Assembly: GCF_024199985.1 (NCBI RefSeq)
Contig: NZ_JANARS010000006.1
Location: forward strand, 1 to 64,000
Direction: 5' to 3'
Length of the DNA stretch: 64,000 nucleotides
Source of the DNA: Nocardioides pinisoli
GTDB taxonomy: Bacteria; Actinomycetota; Actinomycetes; Propionibacteriales; Nocardioidaceae
A program made the translations under genes and the position numbers. This document shows, piece after piece, positions 47,545 through 56,513 of this stretch. Each line of letters starts with the position of its first letter. The first letter of the stretch is position 1. Below the pieces are notes generated by a model that had not been told where the DNA came from, did no database searches, and saw nothing but the letters and a program-made list of their open reading frames with translations.

Positions 47545-48027
47545 TCAGCCCAGGTCGAGGTACATCACGTGCAGCCCGACCCGGCCGTGCTGCGCGCTGT
47601 CGAACGCGCCGGGCACGGTGCCGACGATCGCGAAGCCCAGGTCCTGCCACAGCCGGACCGCGGCGGTGTTGGTCTCGACGACGGCGTTGAACTGGATGCC
47701 GGCGAACCCCTCCGCCCGGTGCCAGGCGACCATGTCCTCGGCCAGCCGCCGGCCGACGCCGCGACCGCGCGCGGATGCGTCGACCATGAACGACGCGGTG
47801 CCGACGTGGGCGCCGCGGCCCGGGCGGTTGGGACCCATCTTGGCGGAGCCGAGGATGCGGCCGTCCTCCTCGAGGACGGTCACGCGGCTGCCGTCGAACC
47901 ACCACCCGCGGGCCTGGTCCGTCGTGGCGCCGAGCGGGTAGGCGTAGGTCTCACCCGCCTCGACGATGTCGCGCCAGAAGGGCCAGACCGCCGGCCAGTC
48001 GGTCTCGCTCGCCGCCCTGATCCCCAT
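47545..48027 (-). CDS. GNAT-family acetyltransferase
   Basis: This 160-residue acetyltransferase has the acetyl-CoA loop SARGRGVGRRLAEDMVAWHR (about residues 82-101) and the conserved NTAAVRLWQDLGFAIVGTVP. Its pattern resembles phosphinothricin/amino-acid acetyltransferase-like GNATs. ATG 48027 follows a GGGGAG ribosome site. The substrate is unknown. Confidence 0.88.
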   Translation of the reverse strand: MGIRAASETDWPAVWPFWRDIVEAGETYAYPLGATTDQARGWWFDGSRVTVLEEDGRILGSAKMGPNRPGRGAHVGTASFMVDASARGRGVGRRLAEDMVAWHRAEGFAGIQFNAVVETNTAAVRLWQDLGFAIVGTVPGAFDSAQHGRVGLHVMYLDLG

Positions 48028-48121
48028 CCGTGCTCCCCTTCCTCCACCGGTCTGGAGCAGTCTCCCGACCCTGTCCCGACGGGCGCACACTGGGGGTGAC
48101 CAGGCCGAGAGGGAGGATCCC

Positions 48122-48505
48122 ATGTCGCTCACGCACCGCACGGTCGCGATGATGATGCCGGTCACCGACGTCGACCGCGCCCGCACCTTCTACTCCGAGT
48201 CGCTCGGGCTCGACTACACCGGCACCAACGACGAGGGCAGCGCGATCTACGCGCTCGACGGCGGGTCGACGCTCGTCCTCCTCCCCCGCCCCGACAGCCG
48301 TCCGTCCGACAGCACCGCGATGAGCTTCGAGGTCGACGACATCACCGCCGAGATCGATGAGCTCGAGCAGCGGGGCGTCGTGTTCGAGGACTACGACCTC
48401 CCGGACCTCAGGACGGTCGACCACGTGTGCGTCCTGGGCGCCGAGAAGGCGGCGTGGTTCAAGGACCCCGACGGCAACGTGCTCTGCCTGCACCAGGAGA
48501 CCTAG
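48122..48505 (+). CDS. VOC-family (glyoxalase/bleomycin-resistance) protein
   Basis: This 127-residue vicinal-oxygen-chelate protein has MMPVTDVDRARTFYSESLGL at the start of the fold and AAWFKDPDGNVLCLHQE at the end. The typical C-terminal Glu (HQE) is kept; the first metal ligand position is unclear, so catalysis is uncertain. ATG 48122 has GGGAGG six bases upstream. It overlaps the convergent DinB gene by four bases. Confidence 0.88.
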   Translation: MSLTHRTVAMMMPVTDVDRARTFYSESLGLDYTGTNDEGSAIYALDGGSTLVLLPRPDSRPSDSTAMSFEVDDITAEIDELEQRGVVFEDYDLPDLRTVDHVCVLGAEKAAWFKDPDGNVLCLHQET

Positions 48506-49038
48506 ACGTCGGTGGCGCCGTCGATGGACTGACGGATCAGGTCGGCGTGGCCGGCGTGGCGGGCGTACTCCTCGACCATGTGGACCAGCACCCAGCGGAT
48601 GGTGGCGGTCTGGCCCTTCTCGAGCGGGCGCGGGCGCGCGACCGGACGGCCCAGGTCGGGGTCCTCCGCGAGCGCGGCGTCCAGGCAGGCGTCGGACCGC
48701 TCGATGGCGGCGGCGAGCAGGGCGTCGAGCTCGGCGTGGGTCTCGCCGGCGGCGCTGTGCCAGTCCCAGTCGGCGTCGTCGTCCCAGGGAGCGGTGTCCC
48801 ACGGCGGAGCGGGCTCGTTGGCGGCGAGGTGGTAGGAGAACCACCAATCCTCCACGAAGGCGAGGTGCTTGAGCATCCCGCCCAGGGTGAGGTCGCTCGG
48901 CGCCAGCGGCTGGTCGAGCTGCGCGTCGGTGAGCCCGCTCGCCTGCAACCGGATGGTCGCGCGGTAGTGGTCGAGGAACGAGCGGAGCATCCCGACCTCG
49001 TCGTTGCTGAAGGTCGTCGCGGGCCGCTCGATCGTCAT
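48502..49038 (-). CDS. DinB/DUF664-family protein
   Basis: This 178-residue four-helix-bundle protein has LGGMLKHLAFVEDWWFSYHL (about residues 52-71) and RWVLVHMVEEYARHAGHADL, with the three histidines that bind metal in DinB-like proteins. Many relatives are mycothiol- or bacillithiol-dependent transferases, which fits a mycothiol producer. TAACGT lies six bases before ATG 49038. Confidence 0.88.
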   Translation of the reverse strand: MTIERPATTFSNDEVGMLRSFLDHYRATIRLQASGLTDAQLDQPLAPSDLTLGGMLKHLAFVEDWWFSYHLAANEPAPPWDTAPWDDDADWDWHSAAGETHAELDALLAAAIERSDACLDAALAEDPDLGRPVARPRPLEKGQTATIRWVLVHMVEEYARHAGHADLIRQSIDGATDV

Positions 49039-49055
49039 GCCCGCACGTTAGCTGC

Positions 49056-49598
49056 TCAGAGGGACGGACCCTCCCCCCGGAGCTTGTCGACCTCCGCCAT
49101 GGCGTCGCGCAGCTGGTCGAGCCACTCGTCGGCGTGCTCGCCGACCAGGCGCACCGACCACGCCAGGGCGTCGGAGCGCGACCGGGCGACCCCGGCGTCG
49201 ACGAGCGTGTCGAGCACGCGACGCTCGGGCTGGCGCAGCCGGGTCATCACCGGCGCGGCCACGTGGGTGAAGAGCGCCTCGGTGTCACCGAGCCGCACCC
49301 CCCACGACACCTTGCGCTCGTAGCGGGCCTGGGCCTCGAGGGCGATCTCGATGCGCTCGGCCTTCGTCTCGGAGCGGAAGCGGCCGATGCGGCCCTCGGC
49401 CTCGGCCCCGCTCACGTCGTCGGCACCGGCCAGGGTGCCGACGACCAGGATCTCCTCGCGGTCGACGGTGACGTCGACCGCGCTGAACCATGCCTCGGGC
49501 AGACGCCCGTGGAACCACTCGGACGCGTCGGACGCGTCCGGCAGGTCAGCGACCTGCCACCCGCCGCGGCGACCGCGACGGCTCTCATCTGTCTTCAT
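49056..49598 (-). CDS. hypothetical protein with possible ribbon-helix-helix end
   Basis: This 180-residue protein has a charged N-terminus, an Arg/Glu-rich centre (RFRSETKAERIEIALEAQAR) and a C-terminal stretch (RRVLDTLVDAGVARSRSDAL, about residues 125-144) that resembles a ribbon-helix-helix or dimerisation helix. I know no defined function. A palindrome covers its own start codon (49596-49608), consistent with self-regulation if it binds DNA. Similar proteins are common in actinobacteria. Confidence 0.65.
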   Translation of the reverse strand: MKTDESRRGRRGGWQVADLPDASDASEWFHGRLPEAWFSAVDVTVDREEILVVGTLAGADDVSGAEAEGRIGRFRSETKAERIEIALEAQARYERKVSWGVRLGDTEALFTHVAAPVMTRLRQPERRVLDTLVDAGVARSRSDALAWSVRLVGEHADEWLDQLRDAMAEVDKLRGEGPSL

Positions 49599-49608
49599 GT
49601 ATTACATG
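49596..49608. promoter_or_regulatory. palindrome over start codon
   Basis: CATGTA-T-TACATG is a perfect 13-base palindrome that includes the ATG of the leftward gene, in an AT-rich patch unlike its surroundings. A possible -10, TGTAAT, occurs within it. It could be an autoregulatory operator. Confidence 0.5.
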
Positions 49609-49649
49609 ATTACACCGCAACACAAACGAGGGCCGGTACGGTCAGGAGC

Positions 49650-50012
49650 GTGCTCACCAGTCCCTGTCCCTGCGGGTCCGGCGCGACGTACGACGCCTGC
49701 TGCGGGCCGCTGCTCGCCAACGTCGCCCAGGCCACCTCGCCGGAGCAGCTGATGCGGTCGCGCTACACCGCCTTCGTCACCGGCGACGCCGACCACCTCT
49801 TCCGCACCTGGCACCCCCGCACCCGGCCCGACGACGTGCGTCCCGATCCCGCCACCCGGTGGACCGGGCTCCGGATCGTCGCCGCGGAGGGCGACACCGT
49901 CGAGTTCGTCGCCCAGTGGGAGACAAGCCGGGAGGGCGGCGAGATGCACGAGGTGAGCAGGTTCGAGCAGCGCGCCGGCCGGTGGTGCTACGTCGACGGC
50001 GACGTCACCTGA
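49650..50012 (+). CDS. YchJ-family SEC-C motif protein
   Basis: This 120-residue UPF0225/YchJ-like protein has an N-terminal zinc-binding SEC-C motif (CPCGSGATYDACCGP, about residues 6-20) and a C-terminal NTF2-like domain (MRSRYTAFVTGDADHLFRTW). GTG 49650 lies seven bases after TACGGT. The function of the family is not settled. It overlaps the convergent YigZ-type gene by eight bases. Confidence 0.9.
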   Translation: MLTSPCPCGSGATYDACCGPLLANVAQATSPEQLMRSRYTAFVTGDADHLFRTWHPRTRPDDVRPDPATRWTGLRIVAAEGDTVEFVAQWETSREGGEMHEVSRFEQRAGRWCYVDGDVT

Positions 50013-50634
50013 GGGAGTCGGTCCAGCGCTCGCCGACGCTCTCGAGGACGCCCTGCCCGGCGGTGGCCGCCGCGACCGCTGCTTCCACCCGGCCCACCTC
50101 GTCGGGTGCCGCGGCGAGCAGCACCCGCACGCGGGCGTCGTAGGCCACGTCGAGCACCACGACGCCGCGCGAGCGCAGCTCGCCCTCCACCCGCCCGGCG
50201 TCGGCGTGGTCGAGCTCGAGGGCCAGCTCGGTGAGCAGCGACCGGCGCAGCACCCCGGCCTCCGCCACGGCGCCGCGCACCGCGTCGCCGTAGGCCCGCA
50301 CGAGGCCGCCGGCCCCCAGCAACGTGCCGCCGAACCACCGGGTCACGACGGCAGCGACGTCACTCAGCCCGGCCCCACGGAGCACGTCGAGCATCGGCGC
50401 ACCGGCGGTGCCCGCCGGCTCGCCGTCGTCGGACGAGCGCTGGAGGCTGCCGTCCGGGCCCAGCACGAAGGCCGAGCAGTGGTGCCGGGCGTCCCAGTGC
50501 TCACGGCGCAGCGCCGCGACGAGCGCGCGGGCGTCGTCCTCGGTGGCCACGCGGCGGAGCGTGCAGAGGAAGCGGGACCCGCGGTCCTCGACCACGGAGG
50601 TCGTGCCGCGGGCGATGGTGAGGTAGGACGTCAC
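50005..50634 (-). CDS. YigZ/IMPACT-family protein (UPF0029)
   Basis: This 209-residue protein has the IMPACT domain signature DDGEPAGTAGAPMLDVLRG (about residues 70-88) and VVTRWFGGTLLGAGGLVRAY (about 96-115), with a ferredoxin-like C-terminal domain. In eukaryotes the domain affects Gcn2; the bacterial role is unclear. GTG 50634 overlaps the upstream YihY gene stop by four bases. Confidence 0.9.
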   Translation of the reverse strand: MTSYLTIARGTTSVVEDRGSRFLCTLRRVATEDDARALVAALRREHWDARHHCSAFVLGPDGSLQRSSDDGEPAGTAGAPMLDVLRGAGLSDVAAVVTRWFGGTLLGAGGLVRAYGDAVRGAVAEAGVLRRSLLTELALELDHADAGRVEGELRSRGVVVLDVAYDARVRVLLAAAPDEVGRVEAAVAAATAGQGVLESVGERWTDSLR

Positions 50635-51680
50635 GCCGGCCGCTGCGTCGGCTCGTCCGCGGTGCCCGGTGGGGCGGCGGGCTCCTCGTCCTCGTCCTTG
50701 CGGTCCGCCGGCCCGGGGTCCCAGCGGACCACCACCTTCTCGAAGCCCTTGTGCCGCTGCATCCGGGCGTAGAGGGCGTAGGCCTCGCGGTCCGCGTCGG
50801 TCAGCTGCACGTTGTCGGTGAAGGGGGTGAGCAGCGCCCGGGGCCACAGCCGCCGCGCCAGCACCACGTTGACCTCGGTGGCGAGCACCGCCATCACGGC
50901 GCCGATCCACAGGAAGCCGATGAGGCCGAGGACCAGCCCGAAGGTCTTGGTCATCGACGAGGTGTTGACCAGCACCCGGTCGACGTAGGCCGCACCACCG
51001 ATCTGGAGCAGCTGCCACAGCACGGCCAGGGTGAAGCCGCCCGGCGCCGCCCGCCAGAACGAGTGCTGGCCGGTGGCGGCGAAGCGGAAGAGGTAGGTCA
51101 GCCCGGTGCCGACCACCAGGACCGTCAGCACCGGCAGCAGCGCCTTGAGCCCGTTGCCGATCACCTCGGTGAAGACGTCGGTGGTGCTCGCGATCGTCGA
51201 CACCACGGTCACCGCGAGCAGGGAGAGCCCCGCGGTGAGGAGCAGCAGCAGGGTCTTGACGCGCGCGTAGAACGGGTTGGGGCGGCTGTTGCGCGGCACC
51301 GACCACGCCACGTGCTGGGTGTTCTGGAGCGCCTGGCCGAGGCCCATCGCGCCGTAGAGGGCCGCCAGGCCACCGATGACCACACCACCGACCGAGCCCT
51401 GCAGCCCCTGGGGCCGGCCGAGCTCGTCACCGATGATCGGGAACTGCGACAGCGCGGAGTTGAGGATGGACTCCTGCCACTGCGGCTCCCCACGCAGGAT
51501 GAGGCCCAGGATCGAGGTGCCGAGCAGCATGAGCGGGAAGATCGCGATGAAGGCGTAGTAGGCGAGCGCGGCCGCGAGGTAGGGACCCTGGTCGTCGAAG
51601 TACTTGTAGACGACCGCGATCGGGAAGCCGAGCACCCGGTGGCGCCGCTGGAACCCGTCGACTGCCGAGACCGCTCCCAC
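50631..51680 (-). CDS. YihY/BrkB-family membrane protein
   Basis: This 349-residue protein has about six membrane helices and family segments YLAAALAYYAFIAIFPLMLL (about residues 31-50) and GFTLAVLWQLLQIGGAAYV. The C-terminal tail is long and charged, ending PAAPPGTADEPTQRPA. GTG 51680 lies seven bases after TAGCCT. The family was once wrongly called RNase BN; its function is open. It differs clearly from the paralogue at 480-1469. Confidence 0.88.
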   Translation of the reverse strand: MGAVSAVDGFQRRHRVLGFPIAVVYKYFDDQGPYLAAALAYYAFIAIFPLMLLGTSILGLILRGEPQWQESILNSALSQFPIIGDELGRPQGLQGSVGGVVIGGLAALYGAMGLGQALQNTQHVAWSVPRNSRPNPFYARVKTLLLLLTAGLSLLAVTVVSTIASTTDVFTEVIGNGLKALLPVLTVLVVGTGLTYLFRFAATGQHSFWRAAPGGFTLAVLWQLLQIGGAAYVDRVLVNTSSMTKTFGLVLGLIGFLWIGAVMAVLATEVNVVLARRLWPRALLTPFTDNVQLTDADREAYALYARMQRHKGFEKVVVRWDPGPADRKDEDEEPAAPPGTADEPTQRPA

Positions 51681-51702
51681 GAGGTGGAGGCTACCGGCCG
51701 GG

Positions 51703-52482
51703 TCACCACCAGCCGAGCAGGCCGCCGCCGAGCCGCACGACGAAGCCCGACACGACGACGAGGAAGAAGGCGCGCACGAAGCGGGCACCGCGTGCCATCG
51801 CGGTCCGGGCACCGAGGTAGCCGCCCGTCACGTTGGCCGCCGCCATCACCAGCGCGAGGTCCCAGATGACCGCTCCCTGAGGGATGAAGACGGCGAGGGC
51901 GGCGAGGTTGGTCGCCCAGTTGGCGAGCTTGGCCTTGGCGGAGGCCTCGAGGAAGTTGTAGCCGAGCAGCCCCACCAGCGCGAAGACCAGGAACGACCCC
52001 GTGCCGGGGCCGATCGCGCCGTCGTAGAAGCCGATCGTCAGGCCGGTCAGCGCGACGACGGTGAGGTGCCGGCCGCCCTGGAACCGCAGGCTGGTGAGCT
52101 CGCCGACGCTCGGCTTGAACCACACGTAGCCGCCGACGAGCACGAGCACCACCAGGATGATCGGGTCGAAGGCGCTGCGCGGCAGCATCGAGGCGACCAG
52201 CGCTCCCCCGGCCGACCCGAGCCCGGCGGCGAGCATCAGCGGCAGGAAGGTGCGGGGGTCGGGCCGGATGCGCCGGACGTACGTCGCCGCGCTGATGGAG
52301 GTGCCGCAGAACGACGCGAGCTTGTTGGTCGCCGCGATCTGCACGACCGACGCGCCGGGCAGGCCCACGAGCAGGGCCGGCAGCTGCACGAGCCCACCCC
52401 CGCCGACCACCGCGTCGACGAAGCCGGCGACCAGCGCCGCGGCCACCAGGAAGAGGATGACCTCCACGGAGAGGTCACCCAT
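51703..52482 (-). CDS. TSUP/TauE-SafE family permease
   Basis: This 259-residue membrane protein has eight predicted helices and the duplicated TSUP motif: GFVDAVVGGGGLVQLPALL (about residues 20-38) and IGFYDGAIGPGTGSFLVFAL (about 150-169). The family exports or imports sulfite, sulfoacetate or other organosulfur anions. It follows the lipoprotein and cbs genes in the same direction, so a sulfur-related role is possible but unproven. Confidence 0.9.
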   Translation of the reverse strand: MGDLSVEVILFLVAAALVAGFVDAVVGGGGLVQLPALLVGLPGASVVQIAATNKLASFCGTSISAATYVRRIRPDPRTFLPLMLAAGLGSAGGALVASMLPRSAFDPIILVVLVLVGGYVWFKPSVGELTSLRFQGGRHLTVVALTGLTIGFYDGAIGPGTGSFLVFALVGLLGYNFLEASAKAKLANWATNLAALAVFIPQGAVIWDLALVMAAANVTGGYLGARTAMARGARFVRAFFLVVVSGFVVRLGGGLLGWW

Positions 52483-52496
52483 GGCGAGCCCCCACG

Positions 52497-52952
52497 TCAG
52501 CCGGAGGTCGTGTCTCGGCTGAACTCCTGCACCACGACCGCGTCGTAGTCCTCGGGCATCGTGGCGCTGAGGCCGGGACAGACGAACTGCTGCGACTGGT
52601 CGGGGAGCATCGACCGCGCCGAGCAGTTGACGGTCGCCAGCGCCGACCCGTCGGCGGAGAAGACCATCTGGAAGAGGGCGGTCCGCTCCTCGTCGGAGGT
52701 GTTCTTGATCGTCCCCTTCACCTCGGGGGTGACCACCTTCTCGTCCATGCCGGCCGAGCGCTCGATGCCGGTGAGCTCCCAGCCGTCCTCGACCGCGAAG
52801 TCGTTCCAGGTGAAGGCCTTGCCGACCTCCACCTCGACCGGGTCGGTGCCGGCGGCCGCGCCGGAGCCGTCGTCGTCGCTGCAGGCGACCAGGGTGGCGA
52901 GGCACGCGACCACGACGAGGCCCCTCGTGAGCCCCGCTGCGGGGCGCCTCAC
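52497..52952 (-). CDS. lipoprotein of unknown function
   Basis: This 151-residue protein has a lipoprotein signal (lipobox LVAC, C24) and an acidic SDDDGSGAA linker. The domain with two cysteines (VNCSARS, FVCPGLS) resembles FxLYD/DUF4352-type beta-sandwiches (VKGTIKNTSDEERTALFQM). Its GTG start overlaps the cbs stop by four bases. The function is unknown. Confidence 0.82.
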   Translation of the reverse strand: MRRPAAGLTRGLVVVACLATLVACSDDDGSGAAAGTDPVEVEVGKAFTWNDFAVEDGWELTGIERSAGMDEKVVTPEVKGTIKNTSDEERTALFQMVFSADGSALATVNCSARSMLPDQSQQFVCPGLSATMPEDYDAVVVQEFSRDTTSG

Positions 52953-54343
52953 GAGGCGGCCACGAAGGTGAGCAGGTCCTGCCTGGTCAGCACGCCGATG
53001 GGCTTGCCGTCCTCGTGGACCAGGACCGCGTCGGCCTTCTCGAGGAGCGACACGGCGTCGGCCGCGGCCTCGGTCGAGCCGATCGTCGGGAGTGCCTCGG
53101 ACATGTGGTCCTCGACCTGGTCGGTGAGCCGGGCCGTGCCGGCGAAGAGGGCGTCGAGCAGGGTGCGCTCCGACACCGACCCCGCGACCTCGGCGGCCAC
53201 GATCGGCGGCTCGGCACGCACGACCGGCATCTGGCTGACGCCGTACTCCTGGAGGATGTGCACGGCCTCGGCGATCGTCTCGCCGGGGTGGGTGTGCACC
53301 AGGTCGGGCAGCTGGCCCGACTTGCCGCGCAGCACCTCGCCGACGGTGCGCTGGTCGGCCTGCGCGCCGCTGGCGAAGCCGTACTGGGCGAGCCAGTCGT
53401 CGTTGAAGATCTTGGTGAGGTAGCCGCGACCGGAGTCGGGCAGCAGGACGACGACGACGGCGTCGGTGCGTCCCTCGGCGGCGAGCTCGTGGGCGACCTG
53501 CCGCGCGGCCCAGGCCGCCATGCCGCAGGACCCGCCGACGAGCAGCGCCTCCTCGCGGGCGAGGCGGCGGGTGAAGGCGAAGGAGTCGGCGTCGGAGACC
53601 TCGATGACGCGGTCGGCCACCGTGCGGTCGTAGGTGTCGGGCCAGAAGTCCTCACCGACGCCCTCGACGAGGTAGGGGCGGCCCGTTCCGCCGGAGTAGA
53701 CCGACCCCGCCGGGTCGGCGCCGATGACCTGGATGTCCGGGTTCTGTTCCTTGAGGTAGCGCCCGACGCCGCTGATCGTGCCGCCGGTGCCCATGCCGCA
53801 CACGAAGTGGGTGATCTTCCCCTCCGTCTGCTCCCAGATCTCGGGGCCGGTGGTCTCGTAGTGCGAGCGCGGGTTGTGCGGGTTCGCGTACTGGTTGGGC
53901 TTCCACGCACCCGGCTGGGAGGCGAGGCGGTCCGAGACGTTGTAGTAGGAGTCCGGGTGCTCGGGCGCGACCGCGGTCGGGCACACCACGACCTCGGCGC
54001 CGTAGGCCTTGAGCACGTTGCGCTTGTCGACGCTGACCTTGTCGGGGCACACGAAGACGCACTTGTAGCCCTTCTGCTGGGCCACCATCGCCAGGCCGAC
54101 ACCGGTGTTGCCGGAGGTCGGCTCGACGATCGTGCCGCCGGGCTGGAGCTCGCCGGACGCCTCGGCCGCCTCGATCATGCGGGTGGCGATGCGGTCCTTC
54201 ACCGACCCGCCCGGGTTGAGGTACTCCACCTTCGCGAGGACCAGCGGACCGTCGGACGCGGTCTCGGGGAGGTCCAGGGTCCGGCTGAGCCGGACGAGGG
54301 GGGTGTTGCCGATCAGGTCGATGACGGAGTTCGCGTACTGCAC
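52949..54343 (-). CDS. cbs: cystathionine beta-synthase
   Basis: This 464-residue PLP enzyme joins serine and homocysteine in transsulfuration. The PLP lysine is K49 (NPGGSVKDRIA); PTSGNTG and GTGGTISGVGRYLKE follow. Two C-terminal CBS domains (about 335-460) may regulate it. The haem domain of animal enzymes is absent. GTG 54343 lies six bases after TAGATT. With metB at 30421 it allows both directions of transsulfuration. Confidence 0.93.
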   Translation of the reverse strand: MQYANSVIDLIGNTPLVRLSRTLDLPETASDGPLVLAKVEYLNPGGSVKDRIATRMIEAAEASGELQPGGTIVEPTSGNTGVGLAMVAQQKGYKCVFVCPDKVSVDKRNVLKAYGAEVVVCPTAVAPEHPDSYYNVSDRLASQPGAWKPNQYANPHNPRSHYETTGPEIWEQTEGKITHFVCGMGTGGTISGVGRYLKEQNPDIQVIGADPAGSVYSGGTGRPYLVEGVGEDFWPDTYDRTVADRVIEVSDADSFAFTRRLAREEALLVGGSCGMAAWAARQVAHELAAEGRTDAVVVVLLPDSGRGYLTKIFNDDWLAQYGFASGAQADQRTVGEVLRGKSGQLPDLVHTHPGETIAEAVHILQEYGVSQMPVVRAEPPIVAAEVAGSVSERTLLDALFAGTARLTDQVEDHMSEALPTIGSTEAAADAVSLLEKADAVLVHEDGKPIGVLTRQDLLTFVAAS

Positions 54344-54349
54344 CCGGCC

Positions 54350-54405
54350 AATCTAGCCGTCTACTCGTCCGTAGCCGTCACTGCCGGTTGCGTAGCATCG
54401 ACGCC
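54350..54405. promoter_or_regulatory. divergent leaderless promoters, cbs and SGNH hydrolase
   Basis: TAGATT (minus strand, 54355-54350) lies six bases before the cbs GTG, and TAGCAT (54393-54398) lies seven bases before GTG 54406. Confidence 0.55.
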
Positions 54406-55446
54406 GTGGGGGCAACTGGAGCAGCACGCAAGCTGGCATCGGCCGCGGCCCTGGGCGGCGGCGGACTCTCCGTGCTCGGCGCCGGGCTCTACGGCGTCCT
54501 GGTCGCCGAGGCGAAGATCGCGCGGAGGGTGATCGGCAACGCGACCGACGTACCTCCCCAGGCGACGGGCTGGTACGGCCGCGGCCGGCCCGGCCCGGCG
54601 ATCCGCATCGCCCTCCTCGGTGACTCCGCCGCGGCCGGCTACGGGGTCGACCGCGTCGAGGACACCACCGGCGCCCACCTCGCCACCGGCGTGGCGGCCC
54701 AGGCCGACCGCCGGGTGCACCTGCGGTCCTTCGCCGTCGTCGGGGCCCAGTCCAGCGCGCTGGCCGAGCAGGTCGACGCCGCGATCGGCACCCACCCGGA
54801 CGTCGCCGTCGTCCTCATCGGCGCCAACGACGTGACCCACACCGTGCTGCCGTCGGCGTCGGTGCGCCACCTCGCCGAGGGCGTACGACGCCTGCGCGAG
54901 GAGGGCGTCGCCGTCGTGGTCGGCACCTGCCCCGACCTCGGCACGATCCGACCCATCCCGCCGCCGCTCAAGCAGGTGGCGCGCGAGTGGTCGCGCCGCC
55001 TCGCGGCCGCGCAGACCATCACCGTCATCGAGAACGGCGGCCGGACGGTCTCCCTAGGCGACATCCTCGGCCCCGAGTTCGACGCCGCACCAGCCCTGAT
55101 GTTCGGCCCCGACCGCTTCCACCCCTCGGCCGACGGCTACAAGCAGCTCGCGTCGGTGCTCATCCCGTCGTGCCTCGCCGCGCTCGACCTGCTGCCCGAG
55201 GACGAGGCGCTGCCCGAGCCGCGCCGGCGCGAGGGCATCCTCCCGGTCGCGGCCGCGGCCGTGCGTGCTGCTCGTACGCCGGGCACCGAGGTCGACGGCA
55301 CCGAGGTCGGCGGCACCCAGCGCGGCCTCCGCGGCCGCTGGGTCGAGCTGCGCCACCGCCGCCGTCGTCCCTCCACCGACGCCGAGTCGCCGCGCGAGCA
55401 CGAGGAGGACTCGGCCTCCGACATGCCGACGGCCCGCCCGAGCTGA
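54406..55446 (+). CDS. SGNH/GDSL-family hydrolase, membrane-anchored
   Basis: This 346-residue esterase-like protein has block I IALLGDSAAAGYG, block III VVLIGANDVTH and block V DRFHPSADGY, giving the Ser-Asp-His set. An N-terminal hydrophobic segment (AAALGGGGLSVLGAGLYGVL, about residues 14-33) may anchor it. A long acidic/basic tail follows after about 270. GTG 54406 is chosen by the TAGCAT spacing; TTG 54388 is less likely. The substrate, a lipid or acetylated glycan, is unknown. Confidence 0.88.
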   Translation: MGATGAARKLASAAALGGGGLSVLGAGLYGVLVAEAKIARRVIGNATDVPPQATGWYGRGRPGPAIRIALLGDSAAAGYGVDRVEDTTGAHLATGVAAQADRRVHLRSFAVVGAQSSALAEQVDAAIGTHPDVAVVLIGANDVTHTVLPSASVRHLAEGVRRLREEGVAVVVGTCPDLGTIRPIPPPLKQVAREWSRRLAAAQTITVIENGGRTVSLGDILGPEFDAAPALMFGPDRFHPSADGYKQLASVLIPSCLAALDLLPEDEALPEPRRREGILPVAAAAVRAARTPGTEVDGTEVGGTQRGLRGRWVELRHRRRRPSTDAESPREHEEDSASDMPTARPS

Positions 55447-55459
55447 GCTCGAGCGGGCC
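55431..55459. terminator. hairpin overlapping SGNH hydrolase stop
   Basis: GGCCCGC and GCGGGCC form the base of a stem that is extended by CGAGCT/AGCTCG. It covers the stop codon of the SGNH gene and faces the convergent BI-1 gene. Confidence 0.6.
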
Positions 55460-55498
55460 GGCGGGGTTGATCAGCGGTGGATCAGCTGAGCGGCTGGA

Positions 55499-56368
55499 TC
55501 AGTCGCCACGCAGGATCGCGAGGATCCGGAGCAGGTTGGTGTAGATCCAGACCAGGCTGACGGTCAGGCCGAAGGCCGCGCGCCACGACTCGCGGTCCGG
55601 GAGGCCTGCGGCGACGCCGTTCTCGACGAAGTCGAAGTCGAGGATCAGCATGAAGACACCGAGCACCAGGCCGGCGATCGCCATCACGAGGCCGAGGGGA
55701 CCGAAACCGAAGAGACCCGTCTGGATGCCGAAGAGGCTCAGCACCATCGACAGCAGGCCGAGGCCCACCATGCCGAACATGGCCGCGATCACGAAGGTGC
55801 GGAACTTGGCGCCGACCTTGATGTCGAGGAACTTGTAGGCGGCCAGCGTGCCGGCGAAGGCGGCGAAGGTGCCGAGGACCGCCTGCGTGACGATGCCGTC
55901 GCCGAACTGGGCGTCGAACACCTTGCTGATCGCGCCGAGCGCGACACCCTCCGCGGCGGCGAAGGTCAGCACCAGGGCGGGGCTGATGACGCGCTTGAAG
56001 CTGTTGACCAGCGACAGCAGGAAGGCCGCACCGGCGCCCAGCATGGACAGCGTCAGCGCGCGGCCATAGGCCTCCTGGCTGACACCGTTGACGTCGACGA
56101 TGTCACCGATCCACCACCAGGTGGCGAAGGCTGAGGCGAAGACGAGGGCGATCGAGATGGCGGTCTTCTGGACCACCGAGTCGACCGTCATCCGGCCCTG
56201 GTCCACCTGCCCGGGCGTGCCGGTGCCCCACTGCGAGGGGTCGGTGCCGGTGTCGCCGTAGCCGGGGTAGGACGAGCCACCCGCGGGGTAGGTCTGGCTG
56301 CCGTAGGCGTTGGAGGAGGCTCGGTTGAACTCCTCGGATCGGGCGAAGACAGGGTTGTTGCTTCTCAT
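55499..56368 (-). CDS. Bax inhibitor-1/YccA-family membrane protein
   Basis: This 289-residue protein has a Gly/Ser/Tyr-rich cytoplasmic N-terminus (about 1-65) and seven membrane helices typical of the actinobacterial BI-1-like family (GIVTQAVLGTFAAFAGTLAA, WIYTNLLRILAILRGD). The first-named segment contains the pore region. Relatives are calcium-leak channels. The ATG has AAGGAG upstream. Confidence 0.9.
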   Translation of the reverse strand: MRSNNPVFARSEEFNRASSNAYGSQTYPAGGSSYPGYGDTGTDPSQWGTGTPGQVDQGRMTVDSVVQKTAISIALVFASAFATWWWIGDIVDVNGVSQEAYGRALTLSMLGAGAAFLLSLVNSFKRVISPALVLTFAAAEGVALGAISKVFDAQFGDGIVTQAVLGTFAAFAGTLAAYKFLDIKVGAKFRTFVIAAMFGMVGLGLLSMVLSLFGIQTGLFGFGPLGLVMAIAGLVLGVFMLILDFDFVENGVAAGLPDRESWRAAFGLTVSLVWIYTNLLRILAILRGD

Positions 56369-56513
56369 GGTCTCTCCTTGGAGGCCGCCTCCGGAGCTTC
56401 CGGAGGGTCGACGCCGTCGCGGTGACGGCGCCTGTCGTGTCAGCCCACTCTAGCCGGGGTGACATCACGTCAAACGTGGGCGGACGGCGCGCTGTTCCCG
56501 TCACAGCAACTTC

